This document shows positions 7,993-16,521 of a stretch of DNA of 64,000 nucleotides, in pieces. Position 1 is the first letter of the stretch. The number at the start of each line of letters is the position of its first letter. Origin of the DNA: Endozoicomonas sp965199185. GTDB lineage: Bacteria > Pseudomonadota > Gammaproteobacteria > Pseudomonadales > Endozoicomonadaceae. The stretch is from assembly GCA_965199185.1 (NCBI GenBank), contig CBDAQW010000043.1:124001-188000 (forward strand). The letters run 5' to 3'. The notes beneath the pieces were generated by a model, which saw only the letters and a program-made list of their open reading frames with translations, searched no databases and was not told the DNA's origin. A program made the position numbers and the translations under genes.

Positions 7993-8984
7993 GCTTACTG
8001 GATATTTTTAACGACGATGCGTTCAGCCTTACCAGCCTGACCGCCGCTATCAACGATATGCCCTATAAACCCGGTCGCATCGGTGCACTGGGTTTGTTTA
8101 CTGAAAGTGGCATTAATACCACTACCGCCGTCGTGGAATCTAAAAATGGCGAGCTGATTCTGCTGCCAACGTCTGAGCGTGGAGCGCCTGCTCCCCAGGC
8201 CAAAGGAGGTAAGCGGAAAGTACGCAGCTTTGTGATTCCGCATATTCCCTACGATTCCACCATTGTGGCGGATGAAGTGCGCAATGTAAGAGCCTTCGGT
8301 TCAGAAAGTGCCCTGGAAGGCGTGCGTACTGTGGTCAATCAGCGACTGACTGAGATGAATGCCAACCATGAAGTGACGTTGGAACACCTGAGGCTGGGTG
8401 CCATCAAAGGGCAAATTCTCGATGCCGATGGCAGCACCGTGATTTACGACCTGTTTCAGGAGTTTGGAGTTTCTCAGCAAACTCACACGTTCAAATTCAG
8501 CGATGCATCCACGGATATTCGCATCCAGTGCGTAAAACTCAGACGTAAAGTTGATCAGGCTCTCGGCGCTCAACCCTACTCAGGTCTGCGAGCCTTCTGT
8601 GGTGCCGATTTTTACGATGCGCTGGTGAGTCACGATTATGTGAAGGATTCCTATCACCGTTATCAGGACAGTGCACTGCTGCGCAATGACCCAAAAGGCG
8701 GATTCCGCTTTGGGGATATCGACTGGGAAGAATATCGCGGGCAAGTGGGCGATATGCCTTTCATCAAATCCGATGAAGCTTATGTAATCCCTGAAGGCAC
8801 TGGCATCTTCCGCACCTGGTATGCGCCTGCGGATTTTATCGAAACCGTGAACACCATCGGCTTGCCTCGTTACGCCAAGCAAAAAACGCTCGATTTTGAT
8901 AAAGGCGTGCAGGTGCATACTCAGTCCAACCCTCTGCCCATCTGCCTCAAGCCTCGTGCGGTGATTAAATGCAAGATGAACTGA
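7989..8984 (+). CDS. Major capsid protein (gpE family)
   Basis: This 331-residue HK97-fold capsid protein of the lambda gpE family has the usual length. Landmarks include the N-terminal LLDIFNDDAFSLTSLTAAIN, the segment HIPYDSTIVADEVRNVRAFG, and the C-terminal PLPICLKPRAVIKCKMN. Hundreds of copies form the icosahedral shell. It overlaps the upstream decoration gene by 4 bp and the downstream joining gene by 16 bp. Start and stop are unambiguous. Confidence 0.95.
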   Translation: MSLLDIFNDDAFSLTSLTAAINDMPYKPGRIGALGLFTESGINTTTAVVESKNGELILLPTSERGAPAPQAKGGKRKVRSFVIPHIPYDSTIVADEVRNVRAFGSESALEGVRTVVNQRLTEMNANHEVTLEHLRLGAIKGQILDADGSTVIYDLFQEFGVSQQTHTFKFSDASTDIRIQCVKLRRKVDQALGAQPYSGLRAFCGADFYDALVSHDYVKDSYHRYQDSALLRNDPKGGFRFGDIDWEEYRGQVGDMPFIKSDEAYVIPEGTGIFRTWYAPADFIETVNTIGLPRYAKQKTLDFDKGVQVHTQSNPLPICLKPRAVIKCKMN

Positions 8985-9262
8985 CAGCATTAAACGAACA
9001 GGTGCTATCGGTCTTTGGTCAGCCCGTCGTGTTGATCTTCGCAGACGAACACAGGGTGGAAACATCCGGCATCTTCACCAAAGAACTGGTGTCAACGGGC
9101 TCTTACGATGGAGTGATGCAGGAAGTCACTGTTTTATGTATTGATCGAATGATTCCGCTATACCGAGGTGTGCGGTTGGCATCGGGTACCGGTCGGTGGA
9201 CGGCTGATCGAAAACTGAAAGACGATGGTCATCTGGTTTACTGGAATCTCCATGAAAATTGA
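8969..9262 (+). CDS. Head-tail joining protein (gpFII-like)
   Basis: This 97-residue protein directly follows the capsid gene, where lambda FII lies. Predicted beta-rich content with a short N-terminal helix (LTALNEQVLSVFGQPVVLIF), a central VETSGIFTKEL segment and a C-terminal HLVYWNLHEN fit the FII-type connector. In lambda, FII binds the gpW-plugged portal and receives the tail. The call rests on size and synteny more than on motifs. Confidence 0.7.
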   Translation: MQDELTALNEQVLSVFGQPVVLIFADEHRVETSGIFTKELVSTGSYDGVMQEVTVLCIDRMIPLYRGVRLASGTGRWTADRKLKDDGHLVYWNLHEN

Positions 9263-9848
9263 TCTTGAGCTGGATGAGATGCTGGATGAGTTAACGAGAG
9301 ACTTTGTTGGCAGTCCTCGCAAAGTCAACACGGCGATCAAACGGTCATTAAGGAAATTGTCCCGATTTGCTGAACGTCGAACCCTGAGAGAGCTGTCCCG
9401 TCAGCAAGGTATCACGCAAAAACTGTTGAAGGAATTAAGCCGAGTCAAGGTTAGCATCTACCAGCCAGGAGAAAGAGTCGGGCAGGGTTACAGTTTGGCG
9501 ATTTGGGTCGGCGTTCGGGATATTCCTGCGCATTATCTGGGCAAAACGATACAGACTCCATCCGGCGTTCAAACTGGTCGGCATCACTGGTTTGGTGCTT
9601 TTTTAATGCAGCCAGTGAATGCTTCCGAGCCTATGGTGTTTAAACGCAAAGAACACTGGCGGCATAAATTACAACGATCAAAGCGATCCGGTCGCCTGAT
9701 GTGGATGGGCTTACCTCTGGAAAAGCAGACACTGCCCATGTATCTCGCAGCCGATCGAACTATCCGAAGGCTGCAGCCGTTGCTGTTGGAACGCTTCAGT
9801 ATTTTGTTGCAGCAGGAGTTGAACTATGTCTTCAACATCGAGTCATGA
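9252..9848 (+). CDS. Minor tail protein Z-like
   Basis: This 198-residue protein starts at ATG 9252 (MKIDLELDEML); an upstream in-frame ATG would overlap far into the previous gene. It is basic, with a helical N-terminal region (VNTAIKRSLRKLSRFAERRT) and a central beta segment (YSLAIWVGVRDIPAHYLG). These features, and the position after the FII-like gene, match the gpZ family of tail completion proteins. It overlaps its neighbours on both sides, consistent with one morphogenesis operon. Confidence 0.75.
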   Translation: MKIDLELDEMLDELTRDFVGSPRKVNTAIKRSLRKLSRFAERRTLRELSRQQGITQKLLKELSRVKVSIYQPGERVGQGYSLAIWVGVRDIPAHYLGKTIQTPSGVQTGRHHWFGAFLMQPVNASEPMVFKRKEHWRHKLQRSKRSGRLMWMGLPLEKQTLPMYLAADRTIRRLQPLLLERFSILLQQELNYVFNIES

Positions 9849-10239
9849 CCAGCAGTTAATAGACGCCATCATGGATTCTCTCCGATTGGTTACAGATCAG
9901 GTTCTTCTGGGTTATTCAGCGACCGGTAGGGACGACAAGCTGCAATTACCGGCATTGCTGCTACAGTTAGAGTCCCTGAGTGAATTACAACAAAGTGGAA
10001 GCCGTCGAAAATATCAGTGGCAGCTTAATCTTTCCGTTGTTGTTCCAACCGATGAACAAGCGACCATTACGTTGCTCCAACTGGTTCGTTCTGTTCGTCT
10101 GGAACTCAGTCAGTTCCAACGTTTACAAAGTCAGATTCGCAAGCTGACTTTTTCAGAAATCCAGTTTGATGTTGCTCCGATACAGGGGCAGTACTCGTTT
10201 GCGGATATGACGTTAACCCTGGAAACCGTTGACTTGTAG
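9826..10239 (+). CDS. Tail terminator-like protein (gpU position)
   Basis: This 137-residue protein has AGGAG seven bases before its ATG and overlaps the Z-like gene by 23 bp. Its pattern (an N-terminal helix, LPALLLQLESLSE, then WQLNLSVVVP and alternating strands) fits the small alpha/beta tail terminator fold. Such proteins cap the tail tube. The assignment depends mainly on order: joining protein, Z, this gene, then tail tube. Its last few codons are included in the 803-bp segment duplicated at 43281. Confidence 0.6.
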   Translation: MSSTSSHDQQLIDAIMDSLRLVTDQVLLGYSATGRDDKLQLPALLLQLESLSELQQSGSRRKYQWQLNLSVVVPTDEQATITLLQLVRSVRLELSQFQRLQSQIRKLTFSEIQFDVAPIQGQYSFADMTLTLETVDL

Positions 10240-11018
10240 ATGGCATGCATGGCGTCGGCTGCTATAACCCACTATTAAATGGTTCGATAACAAGCGGGGG
10301 GAGGTCGTCTTCCTCGAATGGTCTATTAATGATGGAAAAGGGGCTTGGGACGATGGAATATATCTGCAAAGAATAGGTGTCATCGATGGCATATATTATG
10401 CCGGTACGCTCATCAGGCGCACACTCCCGAAATGTACGTTCTATTCTGTGTCGATGGTTATAAAGACGCCAAACAAAGTTTCCATTGGGCATAATTTCAT
10501 ACTTTATTGTCTCAATATGTGGGCTTTGATCCGATCTGACATGAAATAGTTTCACGACTTCTGCATGAAGATTTCCCGAGAAAATACATGTCACAAGAGC
10601 CAGTATCGAGCTGAATTGATAGTTGTTCACAAATCACTTCCTTTTTTGTTCTGAACACAAGATAGCCCAAGATTCCAATTTGTTAACCAACCCTCAGGAG
10701 ACAGCTATGTCTACAGTAGACCGAAGCTTTATCGGTGCAGGCAGTATTCACATTCAACCCTACGATCAATCAGCCCCATTGCTACCCATTGGCAATGTCA
10801 GTGAGTTCAGCTTCAGTTTTGAAGAAGACCGTAAGGAGCTGAAAAACTACCTGGGAGGTGGTGGCAACCGAAATGTGATCAGTCGGGTTTCAGGGATTAC
10901 CGCCAGTGTTGTGGCCCATGATTTTACGGCTGAGAATATCTCACTGGCGTTGCGTGGCAGTGTGACCAGCTCGATCACCACCGCCATCGTTGATGAAGAA
11001 TGGTCAAGCCATGGTGTG
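10216..11018. repeat. 803-bp segment duplicated at 43281-44083 (source copy)
   Basis: This stretch, from the end of the tail-terminator gene through the minus-strand secreted-protein gene into codon 104 of the tail tube gene, recurs at 43281-44083 in the same orientation. The copies have equal length and scattered substitutions. Here the flanking genes are intact, so this is the parental context. Confidence 0.9.
10262..10630 (-). CDS. Small secreted protein of unknown function (prophage cargo, copy 1)
   Basis: This 122-residue protein is encoded against the phage operon, between the tail terminator and tail tube genes. Residues 1-23 form a Sec signal peptide with cleavage likely after LHA (MNNYQFSSILALVTCIFSGN then LHA). 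The mature part is about 100 residues, with two Cys overall in the precursor and no domain I recognise. The orientation, signal peptide and isolated position are typical of a lysogenic-conversion cargo gene. A 122-residue intact copy lies at 43327-43695. Confidence 0.7.
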   Translation of the reverse strand: MNNYQFSSILALVTCIFSGNLHAEVVKLFHVRSDQSPHIETIKYEIMPNGNFVWRLYNHRHRIERTFRECAPDERTGIIYAIDDTYSLQIYSIVPSPFSIINRPFEEDDLPPLVIEPFNSGL

Positions 11019-11450
11019 GAAGGGGAGCTCATTCCTTTTCGGTATCTGCCTGACACCAGTAAAACGATAACGGTGAAAGACGGAAACGATCTGGTCCTGA
11101 CAGAGGGTGAGGACTATACGATCAGCAAATCCGGAATCACTGTCATTGGCACCGGCAATATCAGCTCAGTGGGTGTTAAAGTGAGCTACACACCGATCAG
11201 TTCAAACCTGGTTCAGGCGTTGATTGAATCGGGCAGGGAGTTTGCTTTGTTTATGGAAGGGCTTAATGATGCTCAGGAAGGATTACCCTTCAATATCCGG
11301 GTGCATCGGGTGAAGTTCTCTCCGGTTCAGAGTCTGGGATTTATCTCGGATGATTTTGCCAGTATTCCTCTGCAGATAGATGTCCTTGCAGATACCCGCA
11401 TTGCCGGTAATGGACTCAGTGCATTTATGCAGCTCGACCTCAGCCAATAA
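10707..11450 (+). CDS. Major tail tube protein
   Basis: This 247-residue protein starts at ATG 10707 with AGGAG seven bases upstream; the reading frame extends further upstream but without a ribosome site. The gene lies just before the tape measure, in the slot of the major tail protein. The sequence is beta-rich and opens MSTVDRSFIGAGSIHIQPYD, with the motif VSEFSFSFEEDRKELKNYLG seen in phage tail tube families. A Thr/Val-rich insertion at about residues 120-160 may be a surface domain. The first 104 codons are duplicated at 43772. Confidence 0.8.
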   Translation: MSTVDRSFIGAGSIHIQPYDQSAPLLPIGNVSEFSFSFEEDRKELKNYLGGGGNRNVISRVSGITASVVAHDFTAENISLALRGSVTSSITTAIVDEEWSSHGVEGELIPFRYLPDTSKTITVKDGNDLVLTEGEDYTISKSGITVIGTGNISSVGVKVSYTPISSNLVQALIESGREFALFMEGLNDAQEGLPFNIRVHRVKFSPVQSLGFISDDFASIPLQIDVLADTRIAGNGLSAFMQLDLSQ

Positions 11451-11683
11451 AAGCCTGTCAAGAGCAGTGCTTTGAATCACAGGCGTTGTTCCAGCGACCC
11501 TCTTTTTTCAGACGAATTTTGGTCAGCCAATCATAGAACCATTTCAGGAAGTATTTGATGACCGGCAAATTCATCAAATTACCCACCCAGCACCAGCGGG
11601 GCAGATGACGCAGTAGCAAGACATAACTGTCAATGCTGGTTCGAATTACACCATCATCGGTTTTTGTGTGCAGCTCAATCAGG

Positions 11684-12921
11684 CAGGGCAATCTCATTTG
11701 GCACTAACATACTTTGCCCTGTGACATTAAAACAACTCAAAAGGTATGGCATTCTCCACCCTAAGACTAAGGATGCCATATATGACCCTCTTGGATGCAT
11801 TTTCCGAACTGACTGAAATTCGTGCTGATAATCATCGTTATCCTCTGCCAAACCTTGTTTTCATAGCTGTTTGCATGATCACTTGTGGCGCTGAAGACTG
11901 GAAGATGGTCTCAGAACTTGCCAAGAAAAAGAAATCCTGGCTAAAGCTTCATATCCCTCTTCCTCATGGCGTCCCATCTCATCACACATTTATTCGAGTT
12001 TTTGAACGACTTGATCCAGATGAGTTTCGCCAATGTTTTATAACCTGGGTTAAACAAATTGCTGAGCGTACTCATGGTGAAGTCATCGCTATTGATGGAA
12101 AAACACTGCGTCGCTCATACGATAAAGGTGATAACAAGGCCGCTATCCATATGGTCAACGCATGGGCCAGCCAGACAGGTATGGTACTTGGGCAACTTAA
12201 GACAGCAGCCAAGTCTAATGAGATAACCGCTATTCCAGCACTTCTCGATATGCTAGAGATCAGCGGGTGCATTGTCAGCACTGACGCTATGGGCTGCCAA
12301 AGAGCGATCGCTGAAAAAATCAGAGATAAAAATGCGCACTACCTGCTGGCTGTAAAAGGAAACCAGCCGCACCTACACGATGATATCAAGCTTTATCTTG
12401 ATGATCTGGCGACAAAGGAAAAGCTATCTGAAAGCGCAAGTTTTCATGAAACGATAGAAAAAGGTCATGGACGAATAGAAATACGTCGCTGTTGGACAAG
12501 TACTGATATTCATTGGCTTGTCCAGCGTGAAGACTGGAAAGATCTCGCTATGATAGGGGTTGTTGAAGGTGAGCGTCATGAAGGTGATCAGGTGAGTATT
12601 GAGCGTCGATATTTTATTTCTAGCCTAACCACAGGTGCCAAGCACTTCATGAATTCAGTGCGATCTCATTGGTCGGTGGAGAACAATCTGCACTGGGTAC
12701 TCGACATTGGCTTTAGAGAAGACGAGTGTCGTATTAGAAAAGGCTTTGGCCCAGAGAATATGGCGATATTCAGACAAATAGCTCTAAACTTGCTGAAGCA
12801 GGAGACTACCTTAAAGCTTGGCATCAAGAACAAGCGCATCATGGCGGCAGCGGATGACGAATACAGAACACTGCTGCTTCAAGGAATTATTTGAAAGTTA
12901 GTGCTAAATGAGATCGCCCTG
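11684..12921 (+). mobile_element. ISAs1-family insertion sequence, 1238 bp
   Basis: The ends are imperfect inverted repeats of about 26 bp: CAGGGCAATCTCATTTGGCA at the left, CAGGGCGATCTCATTTAGCA reading in from the right, then CTAAC. The element is flanked by a perfect 10-bp direct repeat, CTCAATCAGG, at 11674-11683 and 12922-12931. Size, repeat ends and target duplication length fit the ISAs1 family. Intact ends and an intact transposase suggest recent insertion. Confidence 0.92.
11782..12894 (+). CDS. ISAs1-family (H-repeat type) DDE transposase
   Basis: This 370-residue transposase starts at ATG 11782 (MTLLDAFSELTEIRADNHR), preceded by AAGGA; an in-frame ATG at 11746 lacks a good ribosome site. 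The family N-terminal domain is followed by the catalytic core: first Asp in VIAIDGKTLR, second in SGCIVSTDAMGCQ, and Glu in the HWSVENNLHWVLDIGFREDE block. Nothing in the sequence suggests inactivation. It lies wholly within the element that disrupts the DCC gene. Confidence 0.93.
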   Translation: MTLLDAFSELTEIRADNHRYPLPNLVFIAVCMITCGAEDWKMVSELAKKKKSWLKLHIPLPHGVPSHHTFIRVFERLDPDEFRQCFITWVKQIAERTHGEVIAIDGKTLRRSYDKGDNKAAIHMVNAWASQTGMVLGQLKTAAKSNEITAIPALLDMLEISGCIVSTDAMGCQRAIAEKIRDKNAHYLLAVKGNQPHLHDDIKLYLDDLATKEKLSESASFHETIEKGHGRIEIRRCWTSTDIHWLVQREDWKDLAMIGVVEGERHEGDQVSIERRYFISSLTTGAKHFMNSVRSHWSVENNLHWVLDIGFREDECRIRKGFGPENMAIFRQIALNLLKQETTLKLGIKNKRIMAAADDEYRTLLLQGII

Positions 12922-13141
12922 CTCAATCAGGGCAGCATTGGGATCTATACCGTGCGCTCTCAGTGCGTCATCCTGATCCGTGATATCAAACCATTCCACC
13001 GGGCAGGTGAAGGGAGCTTTACGCCACTTGGCCACTTCCCGGGTACAGAGAGGGCAAATCCCATCATAAAATACGGTGATCTTCATCGTCTTTCTCCTAT
13101 TGCATTTCCGACAGGCTTCTCACATTAAGGATAATCTGAAA

Positions 13142-16108
13142 ATGCCCTTCATCAAAGAATCCGCTATCAGGCTTGTGCTCAAGGCTCGGGACACGCTGTC
13201 TCGCACTGTTCAGCAATCTACCGCCTCTCTTGAAGCTCTGCGCCACCAATCCCAATCGTTAAAACAACAGCTATCTAAGCTGGAACAGCAGCAGGGTTTA
13301 CTCTCCGCCTTTGAAAAACAGAAAAAAGCAGTCTCAGAATCCAGCAAAGCATTTAAGGAAGCGGAATCAAAAGTTGAAGCACTGGCGAAGGAATATAACG
13401 CTACTGATAAGCCCACTAAAGCGTTAGAAAAGTCCCTCAAAACGGCAAGACAATCCGTTGTTAAAGCCAACAAAGCCTACCAAGATCAGCGGTCAAAATT
13501 AGCCCAATTACGCAGCGGTTTAAAAGAGGCTGGTCTGTCCAGTACACAGGTAGCCCAACAACAGAAAAAACTCAGTTCAGAAATAAAAAAGACCGCTGCC
13601 GCCTATGAGAAAGCAGACGCTAAGGCGAAAAAAGCCAATAGAACCCTCAAATCCAATGCGTTAAAAAATGCCGCCAAGAATGCGGATAAAGCAGCATCGA
13701 GTATCAGCCGTTTAAGTAATCGCTTGGGAGCGTTAGTTGTTGCTGGTCTGGGTTTGCACACCATCAAGCGGGGGCTGGAAGGAATACTCGGCACCGGGGA
13801 TAAGTTTGAACGCTTACAAGTGCAGCTTAATGCCATTATGGGGTCTATCGAGGGCGGTCAGCAAGCGATTACATGGATAAAAGATTTTACTAGAAACACG
13901 CCCTTTCAGTTAGAGGAAGTCTCCGAAGCCTTTGTAAAATTAAAAGCCTTTGGTCTCGACCCTATGGACGGGACTATGCAGGCTTTGGTCGATCAGGCAT
14001 CGAAGCTTGGCGGCGGTATGGAGAAACTGAATGGTATTTCTCTGGCGGTCGGGCAGGCGTGGGCGAAGCAAAAACTACAAGGTGAAGAAATCCTCCAATT
14101 GGTCGAGCGTGGTGTACCGGTTTGGGAAATGTTGGAGAAAGTCACCGGCAAAAATGTTCAAGAGCTACAAAAATTATCAGCAGCCGGAAAACTTGGCAAA
14201 GATGTTATTGCTGATTTGGTTGCCGAAATAGGCAGAAGTGCCGAAGGTGCTGCTGCCGAAAATATGAAGCTGCTCTCAGGCTATGTCAGCAACCTGAAAG
14301 ATAGCTGGCAAAACTTTCTTGGTGAAGTCGCTAAAAGCGGTGCTTTGGAATACGCCAAGGAGTCTTTAAAAGGAATCTCCGACCAGATTACACTAATGTC
14401 AGCCGATGGTCGTTTATCAACATTGGCGAAAGCCATCAGCGACGCTTTCATTACTACGGCTGAGAGTATCAAGGCGACTTTCTCCAACGTCACGATTGAT
14501 AATCTGGTTCTGAGCATTCAACAAAGTTTTACCACGATTAACAATGTGCTCGGTTCTATGCGGTCGGCATTTACCTTTACCGGCTCCACCATTAGTTTTT
14601 TCTTCAATAGTTTTACACTGGCGGTTAAATCGTTTGGCTTATTATTTAGCAGTGCGGTCGCTTCCATTACCCAGAATGCAGCGAAAATGTTTGAAGCATT
14701 TGGGGCATCAGATACCGCTGAGAAAATGCAGAAGTTTGCCGATGGAGTAAAAGCCATAGCAGCCGGATTTAAAGAGGAAGCGGCAAAAGATATTAAGGAT
14801 GTCCAAGCCGCCTGGGATTCTTTTTTTAATGAGTTTGGAAATAAAAATAAACAAACCCAGCAGACGGTAAGAAACGACAATAAAAAAACCATTGATGAAC
14901 TGCTGCAAAACTATCCCAAGGTAGAAACGGCGGTAAAAGATACCGCAGAAACCGCCAAGGTTGCGTTTGCTGATGCCGCCGATGCGATGAAGCAGATTAA
15001 CGCTGCTGAAACCACCAATGACATCGTTGATCTGGGCGTAGCATTGGCTCAGGCATTTGCTGATGGCACTTTAACCCAAGAGCAATACAACGAAGCCTTG
15101 GAAATCAGTAAGCAGAAAATGGCTGAGTTAAAATCCGCTGCTGAGCGATCTGCCGAAAGTGCCGGGAGTGCCGCTGAAAAATCCAGTAAGAAACAAGTCG
15201 CTGCAGCAAAACAAGTCACCTCTGTTGCTGGAGCAATGGCGGCGCACTACAGCGGTTTATCCAATGAACTGAATAATATGTCAGGTGCCGCACAATCGGC
15301 GTTTGAAAAAATGCAGGGAATGGATCAGCTAGATACCAGCGAAAGCCAAGGACAAGTAGCCAATCTAAAAAATGAATTGAAAGAAACCGGGGATGAATTG
15401 TCCCGGCTCAACACAACCGCAGGTACTTTTGACCCGACCGGCATTGATAAATGGATGAATAAAACGGCGAAAGACGCCGCCTATGTTAAGAAACAATATT
15501 TGGAACAGAAAATAGCCCTTGAGGAACTGCTCGACGGTTACGAACGTGGCAGCATCAGTGCTGAAGCATTTATCAGCCGGGGACAGTCCGCAGCGGATAC
15601 AATGAACTTGCTGAATCAGCAGGATTTAGATCGCCTGAATAGTGCGATTCAATCCGCTGAAGATAGCATGAGCCAGTTGGCGGAAAGTTCACGGAGTACG
15701 CTGGATAGTCTGAAAGATGAACTCGATCAGCTTCAGGGTAAACAGGACGATATTGAAAGACGCCGCTTTGAAAATCGCCAGCGTGATCTCAAAAGACAAC
15801 GGGATGAAGCAAAATCAAAGGGTGATAGTGAAGCCCTGCAAAATTTAAATAAAGCCCTTGGCTTGAGCCGAGATATATATGACGAACGTAGGAAAAAAGC
15901 TCGGGAAGAAAAACAGCGTGATTTTGAAAAACAACGTCAACAAAAAACAAGACCTGCCGCAACTACATCAACGCCTAATCAGAATCGAAACCCTCAAAAA
16001 GTCATTCGTCTCGAATATCCCGGCGGTCGTGTCAATGTCGGCATCGATGGCAAGGACGAGACAAAACTACTCGAAGCCCTGAAAAACGCCGGGCTGAAAT
16101 CTGTTTAA
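13142..16108 (+). CDS. Tail tape measure protein
   Basis: This 988-residue protein starts at ATG 13142 (MPFIKESAIRL) with AAGGATA upstream. Residues 15-200 are long Lys/Glu/Gln-rich coiled coil. Residues about 215-400 carry the phage tape-measure domain (LQVQLNAIMGSIEGGQQAIT; FTRNTPFQLEEVSEAFVKLK). Alanine-rich helices and a final charged coiled coil (about 860-950) follow. The tape measure sets tail length and is ejected with DNA. No frameshifted G/T-type chaperone pair is visible between tail tube and this gene; that place is taken by the antisense DCC gene and its IS. Confidence 0.93.
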   Translation: MPFIKESAIRLVLKARDTLSRTVQQSTASLEALRHQSQSLKQQLSKLEQQQGLLSAFEKQKKAVSESSKAFKEAESKVEALAKEYNATDKPTKALEKSLKTARQSVVKANKAYQDQRSKLAQLRSGLKEAGLSSTQVAQQQKKLSSEIKKTAAAYEKADAKAKKANRTLKSNALKNAAKNADKAASSISRLSNRLGALVVAGLGLHTIKRGLEGILGTGDKFERLQVQLNAIMGSIEGGQQAITWIKDFTRNTPFQLEEVSEAFVKLKAFGLDPMDGTMQALVDQASKLGGGMEKLNGISLAVGQAWAKQKLQGEEILQLVERGVPVWEMLEKVTGKNVQELQKLSAAGKLGKDVIADLVAEIGRSAEGAAAENMKLLSGYVSNLKDSWQNFLGEVAKSGALEYAKESLKGISDQITLMSADGRLSTLAKAISDAFITTAESIKATFSNVTIDNLVLSIQQSFTTINNVLGSMRSAFTFTGSTISFFFNSFTLAVKSFGLLFSSAVASITQNAAKMFEAFGASDTAEKMQKFADGVKAIAAGFKEEAAKDIKDVQAAWDSFFNEFGNKNKQTQQTVRNDNKKTIDELLQNYPKVETAVKDTAETAKVAFADAADAMKQINAAETTNDIVDLGVALAQAFADGTLTQEQYNEALEISKQKMAELKSAAERSAESAGSAAEKSSKKQVAAAKQVTSVAGAMAAHYSGLSNELNNMSGAAQSAFEKMQGMDQLDTSESQGQVANLKNELKETGDELSRLNTTAGTFDPTGIDKWMNKTAKDAAYVKKQYLEQKIALEELLDGYERGSISAEAFISRGQSAADTMNLLNQQDLDRLNSAIQSAEDSMSQLAESSRSTLDSLKDELDQLQGKQDDIERRRFENRQRDLKRQRDEAKSKGDSEALQNLNKALGLSRDIYDERRKKAREEKQRDFEKQRQQKTRPAATTSTPNQNRNPQKVIRLEYPGGRVNVGIDGKDETKLLEALKNAGLKSV

Positions 16109-16120
16109 AAGGATACCCCT

Positions 16121-16510
16121 ATGCAACTAGATACCGTCAGCCTGCCGGACGATTTGTTATGGATTAACGAATTTGACTGGAACCCGGTCGAGCAAAATAC
16201 CGAGCGAAGTTTGACCGGGGCTTTATTGGTTCAGGAACAAGCGCAGCAATACGGTCGCCCGATTGAATTAACCGGGGGAACGGAGGCGGGTTGGGTATCC
16301 CGGTCAACGGTAGAAAACCTGCAAGCATTGAGCGGTATTGCTAACAAGGTAATGACGCTGACGCTTCCTGATTTGCGAACGTATAGCGTTATTTTTGACC
16401 GGCAATCAGGCAGTCCAGTCGAGGCGAATCAGATACTACCGGCAGCTTACCCGGATGATTATCACTTCTACAGTCTAACCCTACGATTACTGACCGTTGA
16501 AAACGTATAA
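16121..16510 (+). CDS. Minor tail protein, tail tip
   Basis: This 129-residue protein lies 12 bp after the tape measure, with AAAGGATA upstream. Its sequence (LLWINEFDWNPVEQNTERSL; GRPIELTGG; a C-terminal DDYHFYSLTLRLLTVENV) resembles small distal-tail proteins found just downstream of tape measures in siphophages. It may form part of the tail-tip ring. The role is inferred from position. Confidence 0.6.
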   Translation: MQLDTVSLPDDLLWINEFDWNPVEQNTERSLTGALLVQEQAQQYGRPIELTGGTEAGWVSRSTVENLQALSGIANKVMTLTLPDLRTYSVIFDRQSGSPVEANQILPAAYPDDYHFYSLTLRLLTVENV

Positions 16511-16521
16511 AAGGACTTGTC

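Larger units (their letters stand above)
11458..13086 (-). pseudogene. DCC-family (DUF393) thiol oxidoreductase-like gene split by IS
   Basis: The 5' part (13086-12922) starts at ATG with AGGAG seven bases upstream and carries the family signature YDGICPLCTREV with its CxxC pair. The 3' part (11673-11458) carries the conserved C-terminal region (RHLPRWCWVGNLMNLPVIKY). Removing the ISAs1-family element at 11684-12921 and one copy of its 10-bp target duplication joins the parts in frame at ...AALIE/LHTKT... and gives 127 codons, the normal family length. DCC proteins are predicted thiol-disulfide oxidoreductases. The gene lay antisense between tail tube and tape measure, so it was cargo in the prophage. 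Confidence 0.88.

Noticed and set aside
10623..10706. 28-residue N-terminal extension of the tail tube protein
   Set aside because: AGGAG precedes ATG 10707, and the duplicated copy starts the same way; the extension overlaps the divergent cargo gene.
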